In this document: positions 14,501 through 22,712 of the stretch, piece after piece | How the letters are laid out: each line of letters opens with the position of its first letter | How positions within the stretch are numbered: the first letter of the stretch is position 1 | Assembly (NCBI RefSeq): GCF_015356865.1 | Contig: NZ_JAAFZA010000109.1 | Span: 1-33,699, forward strand | Direction of reading: 5' to 3' | Origin: Catenulispora pinisilvae | GTDB lineage: Bacteria; Actinomycetota; Actinomycetes; Streptomycetales; Catenulisporaceae | Length of the DNA: 33,699 nucleotides | The notes under the pieces: model-generated | Told to the model about the DNA's origin: nothing | Databases searched by the model: none | What the model saw: only the letters and a program-made list of their open reading frames with translations | Translations under genes and position numbers: made by a program

Positions 14501-16564
14501 TCAGTGCTGCGAGACGTTCACGTCCGCGGCGTCCACCCACACGAACCGGTGGTTGTACTGGATCAGGTAGAACATCGTGGTCCCGACCACCTCGGTGCGG
14601 TCATCCGGTGCCGAACCGTCGATGTTGCGCGCGTACCAGTACTCGCCGTGCACCGCCGGGCCGGAGGTGACGTACGACTGGCCGGCCGGGATCGAGTACT
14701 TGGTCAGCAGCTTCGGCGTGCGCAGGTCGACCGCGGCGATCGGGGCCGGGTAGGCCGACGCCTCGGGCGCGGCCGTGGCGTAGACCGGGATCGAGGTCAG
14801 GCCGGGCTTGGGGGTGACCACCGTCGCGGTGGAGGGCCAGGCCGAGAAGTCCGACCACGTGCTCTGGAACCAGGCCTCGCGGCCGCCGTACCAGATGCCG
14901 GTCCACACGCCGTCGGCGGTGATCTCGCGGTCCGCGACCACGAACTTCTCGCCGGTCACCGCCTTGTCGCCCCAGTCGTCGGCGCTGTCGGTGCCCGCGG
15001 AGCCGTCAGGGTGCAGATACGGCTCGGACAGCAGCGGCGCGGTCGGGTCCGGGGCGGTGCGCAGCCAGACGAAGTTCGTGGCCTGGGCCGGCTGCTCGCC
15101 GCACTGGCCGGGGACCGCGCCGGGCGTCGGGTCGTTGGCGACGGTGCAGCCGTAGACGGCCTGCAGGTTGCCCTTGTAGTCCGGCTTCACGACCACGACC
15201 GAGCCCAGCGCGTTGAAGGCCGGGTCGGCCAGCTTCGGGGTGCCGGCGGCGTTGCTGTCCGCGCTGAACGACGGCACGATCGGGGCGTCGAGCAGGTCCA
15301 TGAAGTGCGACCAGTCCCAGTACGGTCCCGGGTCCCAGTGCTGCGCGGTCTGGTTGGCGTCGGTGGAGCCGGGGATCTCGTCGTGGCCGAAGATGTGCTG
15401 CCGGTCCAGCGGGATGTTGTAGCGGGCGGCCAGGTAGCGCACCAGATCCGCGGTGGTCTCGTACTCCGACTCGGTGTACCAGGAGGCGCCGTGGATGGCC
15501 CAGCCCTCGTGCTCGATCGAGACCGAGTGCTGGTAGATCGACCAGTTGCCGGAGTCCCAGGCGATGTCCTGGGTCGGCACGGTCTGCGTCACCTGGCCGT
15601 CGGAGGACCGGACGATGTAGTGCGCCGAGGCGTAGACCGCGGGGTTCTGGAACTCCGCGATCGAGCCGGCGTAGCTGCCCTCGGTGTCGTGGATCGCGAT
15701 GTAGCGGATCTGCGACTGCGCCGGGCGGTTCGCCGGGTCGTAGTTGCCGTAGCTCGACAGGTCAGCGGGGTTGTTCAGCGCCAGCGCGGCCGGAACGTAG
15801 TCGCAGTTCAGATCCGACGGGCACTCCGGCAGCGGGGTGCCGTCGGCCGACTTGGCGTTCTTGACCGGGGCCGGAGCGGCCAGGTGCAGCGCGCTCAGGG
15901 AGGCGGTGTTCACGGCCACGGCCGGGTCGCCGGTCAGCGTGAGCGCGGGGGTCGCGGTTCCGGTCCGCACCGTGGTGTACACCCGGTCGGCGAACTGCTT
16001 CGCGGTCGCGGCGTCGGCGCTGGCGCTGTACTTGGCGACCGCCGAGTACCAGTCGCCGGCGGCGGTCGGGAGCTTCCCGCCGTCGAGGGCCTTGGCGTAG
16101 GAGGCGAGCAGGGCGGCGCCGGCGTGGATGTTCGCGGCGTCGTCGTTCTCGACGGTCCGGGTGTCGGACCCGATCAGCTTCGCCGCGGTCCGCGCGGTGG
16201 ACAGCGTCGGATCGGCCTCGACCGCCGCCGCCTTGGCGCTGGAGGGGTCCAGGCCGTCGATCGTGGCCGGCGAGATCTCGGTGAGCTGCATGATGCCGTA
16301 CCCGCCGGTGGTCGACGGGGCGCCGCCGTGGTCGTCCCACGCGGACTCCTGATACGCGAGCGCCTCCAGGACGTTCAGCGGGACGCCGGTCTCCTGCGCG
16401 GCCGCGGCGAACGAGGCCGGCAGCCCCACCGGATGCGGCGGGGCGGCCGCGCCGGCGTCCTGCGCGGTCGAGACGACGGCGGTGGTGGCCAGGGCCACGG
16501 CGCACCCGGCGGCCCACAGCCCGGCGGCTCTTCGCGATATGCCGGGCTTGAAGCGATAACTCAT
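14501..16564 (-). CDS. Secreted SLT-like / N-acetylmuramoyl-L-alanine amidase two-domain protein
   Basis: 687 residues. An N-terminal signal (ISRRAAGLWAAGCAVALATT; twin Arg 11-12) is followed by a lysozyme-like transglycosylase region (about 48-200) with the motif ALAYQESAW (E73 as likely catalytic Glu) and GGYGIMQLTEIS. The amidase_2 domain spans about 286-425: RYIAIHDTEGS (zinc ligand H292), AHYIVRSSDGQVTQTVP, SIEHEGWA, IFGHDEIPGS and QHWDPGPYW (H409 as likely ligand). The C-terminal ~260 residues look like two SH3-type wall-binding units (each with W-rich and WYxG-like strands). It should cut both glycan and peptide linkages of peptidoglycan. The ATG at 16564 follows GGGAGA. A Crp-like site lies in the divergent upstream region. 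Confidence 0.88.
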   Translation of the reverse strand: MSYRFKPGISRRAAGLWAAGCAVALATTAVVSTAQDAGAAAPPHPVGLPASFAAAAQETGVPLNVLEALAYQESAWDDHGGAPSTTGGYGIMQLTEISPATIDGLDPSSAKAAAVEADPTLSTARTAAKLIGSDTRTVENDDAANIHAGAALLASYAKALDGGKLPTAAGDWYSAVAKYSASADAATAKQFADRVYTTVRTGTATPALTLTGDPAVAVNTASLSALHLAAPAPVKNAKSADGTPLPECPSDLNCDYVPAALALNNPADLSSYGNYDPANRPAQSQIRYIAIHDTEGSYAGSIAEFQNPAVYASAHYIVRSSDGQVTQTVPTQDIAWDSGNWSIYQHSVSIEHEGWAIHGASWYTESEYETTADLVRYLAARYNIPLDRQHIFGHDEIPGSTDANQTAQHWDPGPYWDWSHFMDLLDAPIVPSFSADSNAAGTPKLADPAFNALGSVVVVKPDYKGNLQAVYGCTVANDPTPGAVPGQCGEQPAQATNFVWLRTAPDPTAPLLSEPYLHPDGSAGTDSADDWGDKAVTGEKFVVADREITADGVWTGIWYGGREAWFQSTWSDFSAWPSTATVVTPKPGLTSIPVYATAAPEASAYPAPIAAVDLRTPKLLTKYSIPAGQSYVTSGPAVHGEYWYARNIDGSAPDDRTEVVGTTMFYLIQYNHRFVWVDAADVNVSQH

Positions 16565-16638
16565 CAATGGTCTCCCATGGTGGGGATGGCAGAAGGCAGA
16601 TTCACTCCATTGACGGTATCGCCCACCCTCTTGGGTGC

Positions 16639-16654
16639 CGTGATCTGGGTCACA
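16639..16654. promoter_or_regulatory. Crp-like operator between amidase and EF-hand genes
   Basis: CGTGATCTGGGTCACA matches the CRP-family pattern TGTGA-N6-TCACA at nine of ten positions and fits the GTG-N6-GNCAC form reported for Streptomyces Crp. On the minus strand a TACCGT hexamer (16618-16613) is a possible -10; it would place the site near -41 of the amidase transcript, a typical activating position. The promoter placement is inference. Confidence 0.55.
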
Positions 16655-16725
16655 GTTCTGAACCCACTGACGCCGCACGATATTGTGTCCGGACATCAAC
16701 CCTGGTTACGACGGTGGGAGGGGCT

Positions 16726-16947
16726 GTGGGACAGCACCGGAAGGCGCCCGAGGACGTGGAGAAGGTCTTCCAGATCTTCGATCTGGACGGCGACGGCAAG
16801 ATCACGGCCGAGGAACTGCGGGCCGCGCTCGCCGAACTCGGCGAGGACGTCACGGTCGAGGACGCCGCCGAGCGCATCGGCACCGGCGACTCCGACCACG
16901 ACGGGTCGATCAGCCTGGAGGAGTTCCGGACTCTGATGGCGGGCTGA
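16726..16947 (+). CDS. Small EF-hand calcium-binding protein
   Basis: 73 residues, two canonical EF-hand loops: DLDGDGKITAEE (19-30) and DSDHDGSISLEE (55-66), each with acidic residues at positions 1, 3, 5 and 12 and Gly at 6. It is a calmodulin-like pair of hands without any other domain, cytoplasmic, like the small Cab proteins of Streptomyces that buffer or sense calcium. The GTG at 16726 was chosen because GGGAGGGG lies just before it and family homology starts soon after; an upstream ATG at 16567 would run through the amidase promoter. It diverges from the amidase gene and shares its regulatory region, and it ends at a strong palindrome. Confidence 0.88.
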   Translation: MGQHRKAPEDVEKVFQIFDLDGDGKITAEELRAALAELGEDVTVEDAAERIGTGDSDHDGSISLEEFRTLMAG

Positions 16948-17035
16948 TCGGGGCTCCTGGCGAGGGTCTCGCGAGGGTCTTTGCCTGAGCATCGAGCATT
17001 GAGCTTTGACATTGAGCATGCAGCAGTAGAGCCGA

Positions 17036-17070
17036 GTGTGGCCCGGGTTCGTCACGAACCCGGGCCACAC
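17036..17070. terminator. Near-perfect palindrome, bidirectional terminator
   Basis: Arms of 17 bp (17036-17052 and 17054-17070, starting GTGTGGCCCGGGTTCGT) around a single central base; in RNA the inner bases would open as a loop. It lies between the EF-hand gene and the convergent CWB2-repeat gene. Confidence 0.85.
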
Positions 17071-17160
17071 ACGTCGTACCTATAAGCGCTGCATGTACAG
17101 GCGCTGTACCTACCAGCGCTGTACCTACCAGCGCTGCACCTACAAACGATGTACCTACCA
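17071..17160. repeat. 15-bp tandem repeat, six units
   Basis: Units at 17071, 17086, 17101, 17116, 17131 and 17146 with consensus GCGCTGTACCTACCA; the third and fourth are identical, the others carry one to a few changes. It is wedged between the terminator and the stop codon of the CWB2-repeat gene (17177). Confidence 0.9.
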
Positions 17161-17176
17161 GCGAACCAGCGGAGCG

Positions 17177-18706
17177 CTACGCCCCGATCAGCTTCGCGAT
17201 CGCCTCGTCGATCGCCCGCTGCGCGTCGGCGGCGCGGGTGTCCGACATGTGCGCGGTGGCATCGGCCTTCTGGTAGTTGGCGTAGGCGTTCGCGACGCCG
17301 CCCCACTTGGTGGTGAAGGAGCTGACCGCTGCCTGCTCGGCCGGGGTGGCGTCCGGGTCCGCGCCCAGCGCGCGGGACGCCAGGTCCACGTTCTGCATCG
17401 CGGTGTAGAGCGCGTTGTCGTCCTTGGCGTCCAGCACCGCGGTCAGCGCGTCGGCCAGCTTGAGCAGCGGGTCGCCGATGTGGGTGTCCGGGTTCTGCTT
17501 CACCACGTTCGTCAGGGCACTGAGGGCGTCCGCGGCGGCGGTGAGCTGGTCGGCCAGGATGTTCGCGGTGATGGTGACCGCCTCGCGGTCGGTCTTCGCC
17601 TGCTTCTGGGCCTGGACCTGGAAGTCGCGCAGGGACTGGATCTGCGGGGCGCCGGCCAGCACGGTGTCGATCGAGTTCTGCACGCCCTGGCTGACCGCGT
17701 CGGTGCCGCCGACGATGGTCGTGCCGCCCAGGCCCGGCATCTCCAGCAGCGCGCGGGCGGTCGGCAGCGACAGCTTGGCGCCGTCGGTCATCAGCAGCGC
17801 GCCCTTGTTGTAGGCCGCGTACACGCCGCCGACCAGCGGGTCGGCGAAGTCGGCGCCGGTGGCGACCACGGCGCTCTTGGCGTCCTTGAGCGCGGACTGG
17901 GTGGCCACGGCCTCGGCGGTGGCGTAGCGGTCGGCACCGGCCAGCTCGGTGTCGTCCACCTTGAGCTTGTGCACGGCGTCGACGGCCGGCTGGCCGACCG
18001 AGGTGACGTGCGCGGCGTGCGCGATGAACGCGGCGGTGCCGGCGTCGGTGACGGTCGGGCCGTTGGACAGCACGATCGCCGAGCCCTGATACGCGGCCAG
18101 CGGGCCGGCGGCGAGTGCGTCGGCGAAGTCGGTGCCGGTGGCGACCACCGCGGTCTTGGCACCGGAGGTGCCGGCGATGTCCAGCGCGGTGGCGTAGCGG
18201 TCGGCGCCGCCGATCCGCGTGACCTGGTGACCCAGGGCCTTGAGCTGCGCCTCGACCTGCGGGCTGACCGCGTCCGGACCGCCGAGGATGGTGACGGGCT
18301 TGGCGGTGTCCGGGCCCAGCACCCGCTGGATCTCGGTGCCGACGCCGTCGGTCAGCGACTTGCCGTCGGTGAGCAGCAGCGCCGCGTGCTTCGCGGTGGC
18401 CAGCGGGGTCCCGGCCAGCGCGTCCACGTACAGGTCGCCGCGGGCTATGACGACGCCGTTCGCCGAACCGGCGGCCGGGAAGTCCTTGAGCGAGGCCTGG
18501 ATCGCGGTCGCGTAGCGGTCGGCGCCGCTGATGCGGACGGTCTTCGCGGCGGTGCCGGTGGCGCCGCTGGTAGCGCTGCCGGTGCTGGAGCCGGTGGCGC
18601 TGCCGCTGCCGCCGTCGGCAGCCAGGGCCGGGGCGGCGGCGATGGTGCCGGCGGCCAGAGCCGCGGCCACGAGGGCGGCGACGGCCGTCGGACGGTTCTT
18701 GGTCAT
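17177..18706 (-). CDS. Secreted protein with three cell-wall-binding (CWB2) repeats
   Basis: 509 residues. Signal peptide about 1-30 (ending ALAA), Ser/Gly/Thr linker to 55, then three CWB2-type repeats starting near 57, 155 and 250, each with the hallmark GADRYAT and a later LAxTPLA/AAGPLAA-like or VGGVYAA-like stretch. Such triplets anchor proteins to secondary wall polymers in Gram-positive bacteria. The C-terminal ~150 residues are helical (for example LADALTAVLDAKDDNALYTA) with no catalytic motif, so the partner function is unknown. The start at 18706 follows GGGGGATCACC. It may be controlled with the neighbouring wall genes; no operator was found. Confidence 0.88.
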   Translation of the reverse strand: MTKNRPTAVAALVAAALAAGTIAAAPALAADGGSGSATGSSTGSATSGATGTAAKTVRISGADRYATAIQASLKDFPAAGSANGVVIARGDLYVDALAGTPLATAKHAALLLTDGKSLTDGVGTEIQRVLGPDTAKPVTILGGPDAVSPQVEAQLKALGHQVTRIGGADRYATALDIAGTSGAKTAVVATGTDFADALAAGPLAAYQGSAIVLSNGPTVTDAGTAAFIAHAAHVTSVGQPAVDAVHKLKVDDTELAGADRYATAEAVATQSALKDAKSAVVATGADFADPLVGGVYAAYNKGALLMTDGAKLSLPTARALLEMPGLGGTTIVGGTDAVSQGVQNSIDTVLAGAPQIQSLRDFQVQAQKQAKTDREAVTITANILADQLTAAADALSALTNVVKQNPDTHIGDPLLKLADALTAVLDAKDDNALYTAMQNVDLASRALGADPDATPAEQAAVSSFTTKWGGVANAYANYQKADATAHMSDTRAADAQRAIDEAIAKLIGA

Positions 18707-18883
18707 GGGTGGTGATCCCCCGTTGGGAAGTGGATGGGCTTGCTGAAGCTGCCGCATCCCATCACAAGGATGAGGAAAGCATGAAATCAGCTACGGAAGC
18801 GGACAGCACCGCTACCGCCCGGAGCGGGAAATACGTGGACACAAGGGAAGTAGCTTTCGCCCCGTCCCACAGGCTCACGCACC

Positions 18884-18935
18884 AGTCTCTTGTTCCAGTC
18901 TCTTGTTCCAGTCTCTTGTTCCGATCTCTTGCTCC
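18884..18935. repeat. 13-bp tandem repeat, four units
   Basis: AGTCTCTTGTTCC at 18884, 18897 and 18910, then a diverged copy GATCTCTTGCTCC at 18923. It begins 14 bp beyond the stop codon (18950) of the minus-strand ABC permease gene, in the 243-bp gap that also holds the CWB2 gene promoter. Confidence 0.9.
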
Positions 18936-18949
18936 AACCGGTTTGCTCC

Positions 18950-19735
18950 TCAAGCGTCGCGCCGAACCAGCAACGCGCGCCCCACCCCGAGCAGCACCAC
19001 CGCATACAGCGCCACGATCCCGAGCTCCAGCCACGGCGACAGACCGAAGCCCTCCACCGGCTGCACCGCCGCCAGCGAATTGCCGACGATCAACTCGGGC
19101 ATGAACTGCCCCGCCGTGCGGCTGCCGGCGCCGATGACCAGCGGCAGTACGAACAACCCGCCGACCAGCGTGGTGACCGCCGGCGCGCTGTGCCGGACGA
19201 TCGCGCCGATCCCGAGGCCGATCAACGCGATCAGCGCCAGATACGCACCGGCCATCACGACCGCGCGCAGCACCGCGGGATCGGACAAGGACGGTCGCGG
19301 CACCGACGAGCGCAGTGCCGCGGTCCCGGCCAGGAACGAGCCGAACGTGGCCACCTCCCCGGCGACCAGTGCGACCGTCCCGAACACGACGGCCTTGCCG
19401 GTCAGCACCAGTGGCCGGCGCGGGATCGCGGCCAGCGTCGCGCGGATCGTGCCGGAGGAGTACTCGCTGCTCATCACCAGCACCCCGAGCACGCCCAGCA
19501 GCAACTGCCCGAAGATGACGCCGGAGAGCACGTTGCTCGTCACGTCGCTCTTCGGATCGCTGGTGTTCAGCCCGGCGACCGTGCCCAGGGCGATCGTCAC
19601 CACGACGCCGGCGGCCAGGATCCAGGTGGTCGAGCGCAGGCTGCGCAGCTTGATCCACTCCATGCGCGCGGCGTGCCGGAGCCGGTAGCCCGGGCGCTCG
19701 GCCGCGCGGGTCTGCTGAAGGGTGGTCGCGGTCAT
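18950..19735 (-). CDS. ABC-2 type transporter permease
   Basis: 261 residues with six predicted TM segments (for example TTWILAAGVVVTIALGTVAG, LSGVIFGQLLLGVLGVLVM, AGAYLALIALIGLGIGAIV, TLVGGLFVLPLVIGAG). The loop SSEYSSGTIRATLAAIPRR between TM2 and TM3 is the hallmark of ABC-2 permeases of the antibiotic/lipid export kind. Its start shares one base with the stop of the ATPase gene (TGATG), so the two are translationally coupled and form one exporter with the protein encoded just upstream. Substrate unknown; the divergent two-component system suggests response to a membrane-active compound. Confidence 0.9.
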   Translation of the reverse strand: MTATTLQQTRAAERPGYRLRHAARMEWIKLRSLRSTTWILAAGVVVTIALGTVAGLNTSDPKSDVTSNVLSGVIFGQLLLGVLGVLVMSSEYSSGTIRATLAAIPRRPLVLTGKAVVFGTVALVAGEVATFGSFLAGTAALRSSVPRPSLSDPAVLRAVVMAGAYLALIALIGLGIGAIVRHSAPAVTTLVGGLFVLPLVIGAGSRTAGQFMPELIVGNSLAAVQPVEGFGLSPWLELGIVALYAVVLLGVGRALLVRRDA

Positions 19736-20481
19736 CAGAATCCTCCTTCGGCGGTGGCCGCCCGGTACTGGGCGGAGTCGGCGGTCAGCGCGAAGAAGGC
19801 GTCCTCCAGGTTGCCCCCGGCGCGCGCCGACAGTTCGGCGACCGTGGTGTCGGCCAGCAGGTGACCGGCGCCGATGACGATCAGCCGGTCGGCGGTCTGC
19901 GCCATCTCGCTGATCAGGTGGCTGGACATGAACACCGTGCGGCCCTCGGCGGCGAGTCGCCGCATGAGCTGACGGATCCAGCGCACGCCTTCGGGGTCCA
20001 GGCCGTTGACCGGTTCGTCGAACAGCAGCACCCCCGGATCGCCGATCAGCGCGGCGGCGATGCCGAGACGCTGGGCCATGCCGAGGGAGTAGGTGCCCGC
20101 GCGGCGGTCGGCCGCGCTCTCCAGGCCGACCATGCCCAGGACTTCCTCGACCCGGGAGCCGGGCACGGCGTTCGCGGCGGCCAGCGCCCGCAGATGGCCG
20201 CGGCCGGTGCGGCCGGGGTGGAAGGCGCGCGCCTCCAACAGCGCACCCGCCTCCCGCAACGGCCAGCGCGCCTGCTGGTAGGGGCGACCGCCGATGCGGG
20301 CCTGGCCGCCGTCGGGGGCGTCCAGGCCCATGATCATCCGCATGGTCGTGGACTTGCCGGACCCGTTCGGGCCGAGGAACCCGGTCACCGCGCCCGGACG
20401 GACGGAGAAGCTGAGGCGGTCGACGGCGAGCGTGGCGCCGTACCGCTTGGTGAGGTCTCGTGCATCAATCATGCTGATCAC
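19735..20481 (-). CDS. ABC transporter ATP-binding protein
   Basis: 248 residues. Walker A GPNGSGKST (37-45), a diverged signature SLGMAQRLG (132-140, in place of LSGGQ, common in this drug-resistance-type ATPase group), Walker B VLLFDEP (151-157), and switch histidine in SSHLISEM. It energises the downstream ABC-2 permease. ATG at 20481 and another at 20472 (MIDARDLTKRYG) are both possible. It is transcribed away from the kinase gene at 20605, and the ~120 bp between them must hold both promoters. Confidence 0.92.
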   Translation of the reverse strand: MISMIDARDLTKRYGATLAVDRLSFSVRPGAVTGFLGPNGSGKSTTMRMIMGLDAPDGGQARIGGRPYQQARWPLREAGALLEARAFHPGRTGRGHLRALAAANAVPGSRVEEVLGMVGLESAADRRAGTYSLGMAQRLGIAAALIGDPGVLLFDEPVNGLDPEGVRWIRQLMRRLAAEGRTVFMSSHLISEMAQTADRLIVIGAGHLLADTTVAELSARAGGNLEDAFFALTADSAQYRAATAEGGF

Positions 20482-20592
20482 GCTAGGAAACCCACCATGC
20501 GTGGCGCGTCACCACCGGGAGCCAACTCCGGCCGGCACCCCCTACCCGGGTATGACGACCGCGGCGGGACTACGCGCCGGGGTCGGCCGATC

Positions 20593-20598
20593 TACCCT
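20593..20598 (+). promoter_or_regulatory. Possible -10 element of a leaderless kinase transcript
   Basis: TACCCT (matching TANNNT) ends 7 bases before the GTG at 20605. A transcript starting at or next to that GTG would be leaderless, which would explain why GGAGG sits too close (1 base) to act as a ribosome site. No good -35 is visible, so this is tentative. Confidence 0.3.
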
Positions 20599-20604
20599 GG
20601 AGGG

Positions 20605-21852
20605 GTGAAGTCGCAGAAACGGGGGTTGACCAGGGCCGTCGGCCGTGCGGTACGCCAGGTGCTGGTGGGCCGGGAGCCGGCCCCGGCCTCGCGCTCGCCC
20701 GGCGCCGCCAAGACCGCTTACGCCGCCGCGCTGCTGGCCGCGGTGTTGCTCGTGGCGGCCGCGCTCGGCGGCGTCATGCTCCTGGCCAGATCGTTCGGCG
20801 CCCACCCGGACGGCAGCTCGTCCGGGCATTCGCTGGGCTTGCTGGTCGTCTTGTTCGCGGCGGTGGCCGCCCTGGCGCTGACACCCGGGTTCCCGCTCAC
20901 GGCCTGGCGGATCAGCTACCTCGCGGTACTGCTCGGCCCGCTCGCCGCCGGAGGCCACGGCCTGGACGCGGGCGCGGTGACGGTGATGCTGGTGGTGTTC
21001 GTGAACGCCGGGCTCCGGCGCCCCCGCGCGCAACTGTGGACGATGCAGGCCTTCATGCTCATCCCGGCCTGGATCTGGATCGACCGCTGGGTTCCGGCCG
21101 TCGTGGTCACGGCCGTGGTCCTCGGCTTCGGCGCGCTGACCGAGGGCATCGGCGCCTGGCTCCGGGCCCGGCACGCGCTGGCCGAGCAGACCCAGCGCGC
21201 GCAGACCTTGCAGGATCACAGTGCCCTGCTTCAGGAGCGGGCCCGGATCGCGCGCGAGATGCACGACGTGGTCGCGCACCACATGTCGATGATCGTGGTG
21301 CAGGCGCAGACGGCGCCTTACCGCCTGGAGGCGGGCACGGTCAGCGAACCGGTCGCGCGGGAGTTCGCGGCGCTCGGCGAGAGCGCCCGGGAGGCGCTGA
21401 CCGAGATGCGCCGGCTGCTCGGCGTGCTGCGCGCCGACGCCCCGCCCGAGCACGCGCCACAGCCGAAGCTCGCCGACATCCCGGACCTGGTCCACACCGC
21501 CCGCCGCGCCGGTGCCCACGTCGCGCTGTCGATGCCGCCGCAGACCCGGGCGGTGCCGGCCGGGGTGGGGATCGCGGCGTACCGGATCGTGCAGGAGGCG
21601 TTGTCCAATGCCGGGCGGCACGCGCCGGGGGCGGCGATCGAAGTACTGGTCGACGTGCGGGAGCCGGCGGTCGAGCTGAGTGTGGTCAACGGCCCCGCCG
21701 CGGGCCATCCGCGAGACCAGGGCGGCGGCCACGGTCTGGCCGGGATGCGGGAGCGCGCGGCCCAACTCGGCGGCTGGCTGAGGGCCGGCCCGGCCCCCGA
21801 CGGCGGCTTCGCGGTCCGGGCCCGGCTGCCGCTGACGGGAGCTGTCTCATGA
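20605..21852 (+). CDS. NarL-type sensor histidine kinase
   Basis: 415 residues. Four to six TM segments in the first 180 residues with hardly any extracellular part, a short coiled linker, a HisKA_3 dimerisation domain with phosphoacceptor H220 (ARIAREMHDVVAHHMS), and an HATPase domain with N box QEALSNAGRHAPG and the ending GHGLAGMRERAAQLGG, then PDGGFAVRARLPL. Intramembrane-sensing kinases of this type usually detect envelope stress or membrane-active agents and control an adjacent ABC exporter, here the divergent pair at 18950-20481. It is coupled to the response regulator by an ATGA overlap. The GTG start is inferred; an ATG at 20497 would leave almost no room for the divergent promoters. 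Confidence 0.88.
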   Translation: MKSQKRGLTRAVGRAVRQVLVGREPAPASRSPGAAKTAYAAALLAAVLLVAAALGGVMLLARSFGAHPDGSSSGHSLGLLVVLFAAVAALALTPGFPLTAWRISYLAVLLGPLAAGGHGLDAGAVTVMLVVFVNAGLRRPRAQLWTMQAFMLIPAWIWIDRWVPAVVVTAVVLGFGALTEGIGAWLRARHALAEQTQRAQTLQDHSALLQERARIAREMHDVVAHHMSMIVVQAQTAPYRLEAGTVSEPVAREFAALGESAREALTEMRRLLGVLRADAPPEHAPQPKLADIPDLVHTARRAGAHVALSMPPQTRAVPAGVGIAAYRIVQEALSNAGRHAPGAAIEVLVDVREPAVELSVVNGPAAGHPRDQGGGHGLAGMRERAAQLGGWLRAGPAPDGGFAVRARLPLTGAVS

Positions 21853-22619
21853 TCAGTTGCCTCATCGCCGATGACCAGGCGATGGTCCGTGAGGGCTTCG
21901 GCGCGCTACTCGCCGCCCAGGACGGCATCCGCGTCTGCGGCCTGGCTGCGGACGGCGCGGAGGCGGTGCGTGAGGCGCAGCGGCTGCGGCCCGATGTGGT
22001 GCTGATGGACGTGCGGATGCCGGTCATGGACGGCCTGGCGGCGACCCGCCGACTGCTGCGCTCCGGCGCCGGGAACTCTGCGGCCGGGAACTCTGGCGCC
22101 GGGAACTCTGGCGCCGCGAACTCTGGCGCCGCGAACTCTGCGGCCGCGAACTCCGCTGCTGGGAACTCGGGCGCCGCGATCCCGCGCGTGCTGGTCCTGA
22201 CCACCTTCGACCTCGACGAATACGTCTACGAGGCACTGCGCTCCGGCGCCAGCGGCTTCATCCTGAAGGACGCCCCCTCCGCCGAACTCGTCCACGCGGT
22301 CCGCGTCGTCGCCGCGGGCGAGGCGCTGCTGGCCCCCTCGGTGACCCGACGCCTGATCGCGGACTTCACCCAACGCCCCCCGACCCCCGTCCCCGCGGTA
22401 TCGCACCGCCTGGCCGAGCTGACCCCGCGCGAGGCCGAGGTGCTGCGGCTGATCGCCCGCGGGCTGTCCAACGCGGAGATCAGCGATCTGCTGTTCATCG
22501 CCGAGCAGACGACGAAGACCCACGTCGGCAGGATCCTGATGAAGCTCGGGCTGCGGGACCGGGTGCAGGCCGTGGTGCTGGCTTACGAGTCGGGGCTGGT
22601 GGAGCCGGGGCGGGGCTGA
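21849..22619 (+). CDS. NarL/FixJ-family response regulator with repeat insertion
   Basis: 256 residues. Receiver domain with D8-D9, phosphoacceptor D54 (VVLMDVRMPVMDG), TTF switch and FILKD lysine; LuxR-type HTH near the C-terminus (TPREAEVLRLIARGLSNAEI, TTKTHVGRILMKLG). Between helix 3 (ATRRLLRS) and strand 4 (IPRVLVLTTFD) sit seven pentapeptides of the form (G/A)A(G/A)NS at residues 73-107, encoded by a 15-bp tandem repeat; homologues have only a few residues there. The rest is intact. Partner of the kinase by ATGA overlap; likely controls the divergent ABC exporter. Except for the insertion it closely resembles the regulator at 3426-4088. Confidence 0.92.
   Translation: MISCLIADDQAMVREGFGALLAAQDGIRVCGLAADGAEAVREAQRLRPDVVLMDVRMPVMDGLAATRRLLRSGAGNSAAGNSGAGNSGAANSGAANSAAANSAAGNSGAAIPRVLVLTTFDLDEYVYEALRSGASGFILKDAPSAELVHAVRVVAAGEALLAPSVTRRLIADFTQRPPTPVPAVSHRLAELTPREAEVLRLIARGLSNAEISDLLFIAEQTTKTHVGRILMKLGLRDRVQAVVLAYESGLVEPGRG
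22065..22184 (+). repeat. In-frame 15-bp minisatellite inside the receiver domain
   Basis: Units of consensus GGCGCCGGGAACTCT begin at 22065, 22080, 22095, 22110, 22125, 22140 and 22155, with a decayed eighth at 22170. Units 4 and 5 are identical and units 1 and 3 are identical. The period is five codons, so gain or loss of units keeps the frame. Confidence 0.93.
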
Positions 22620-22640
22620 GCCGAACGGCTCGTTGAGCTC

Positions 22641-22685
22641 GGCACCGTGCCGTGACGCTGACCGGTGCCGCGGGCAGTCCCGCGG
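22641..22685 (+). terminator. Possible terminator after response regulator gene
   Basis: Two adjacent short inverted repeats: GGCACCG (22641-22647) with CGGTGCC (22663-22669), and CCGCGGG (22668-22674) with CCCGCGG (22679-22685) around loop CAGT. They share bases and may be alternative folds. Located in the 93-bp gap before the SDR gene. Confidence 0.4.
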
Positions 22686-22712
22686 GCCCGACGCTGCGAG
22701 TAGGGTCGCACC

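Noticed and set aside
14468-16936. An 822-residue plus-strand frame opposite the amidase gene
   Set aside because: A long antisense shadow typical of GC-rich genes; the last residues are the EF-hand gene DNA read in a different frame.
17036-18715. Long plus-strand frames opposite the CWB2-repeat gene
   Set aside because: Composition is Val/Gly/Arg shadow type with no signal or domain; the minus strand has a signal peptide and three GADRYAT repeats.
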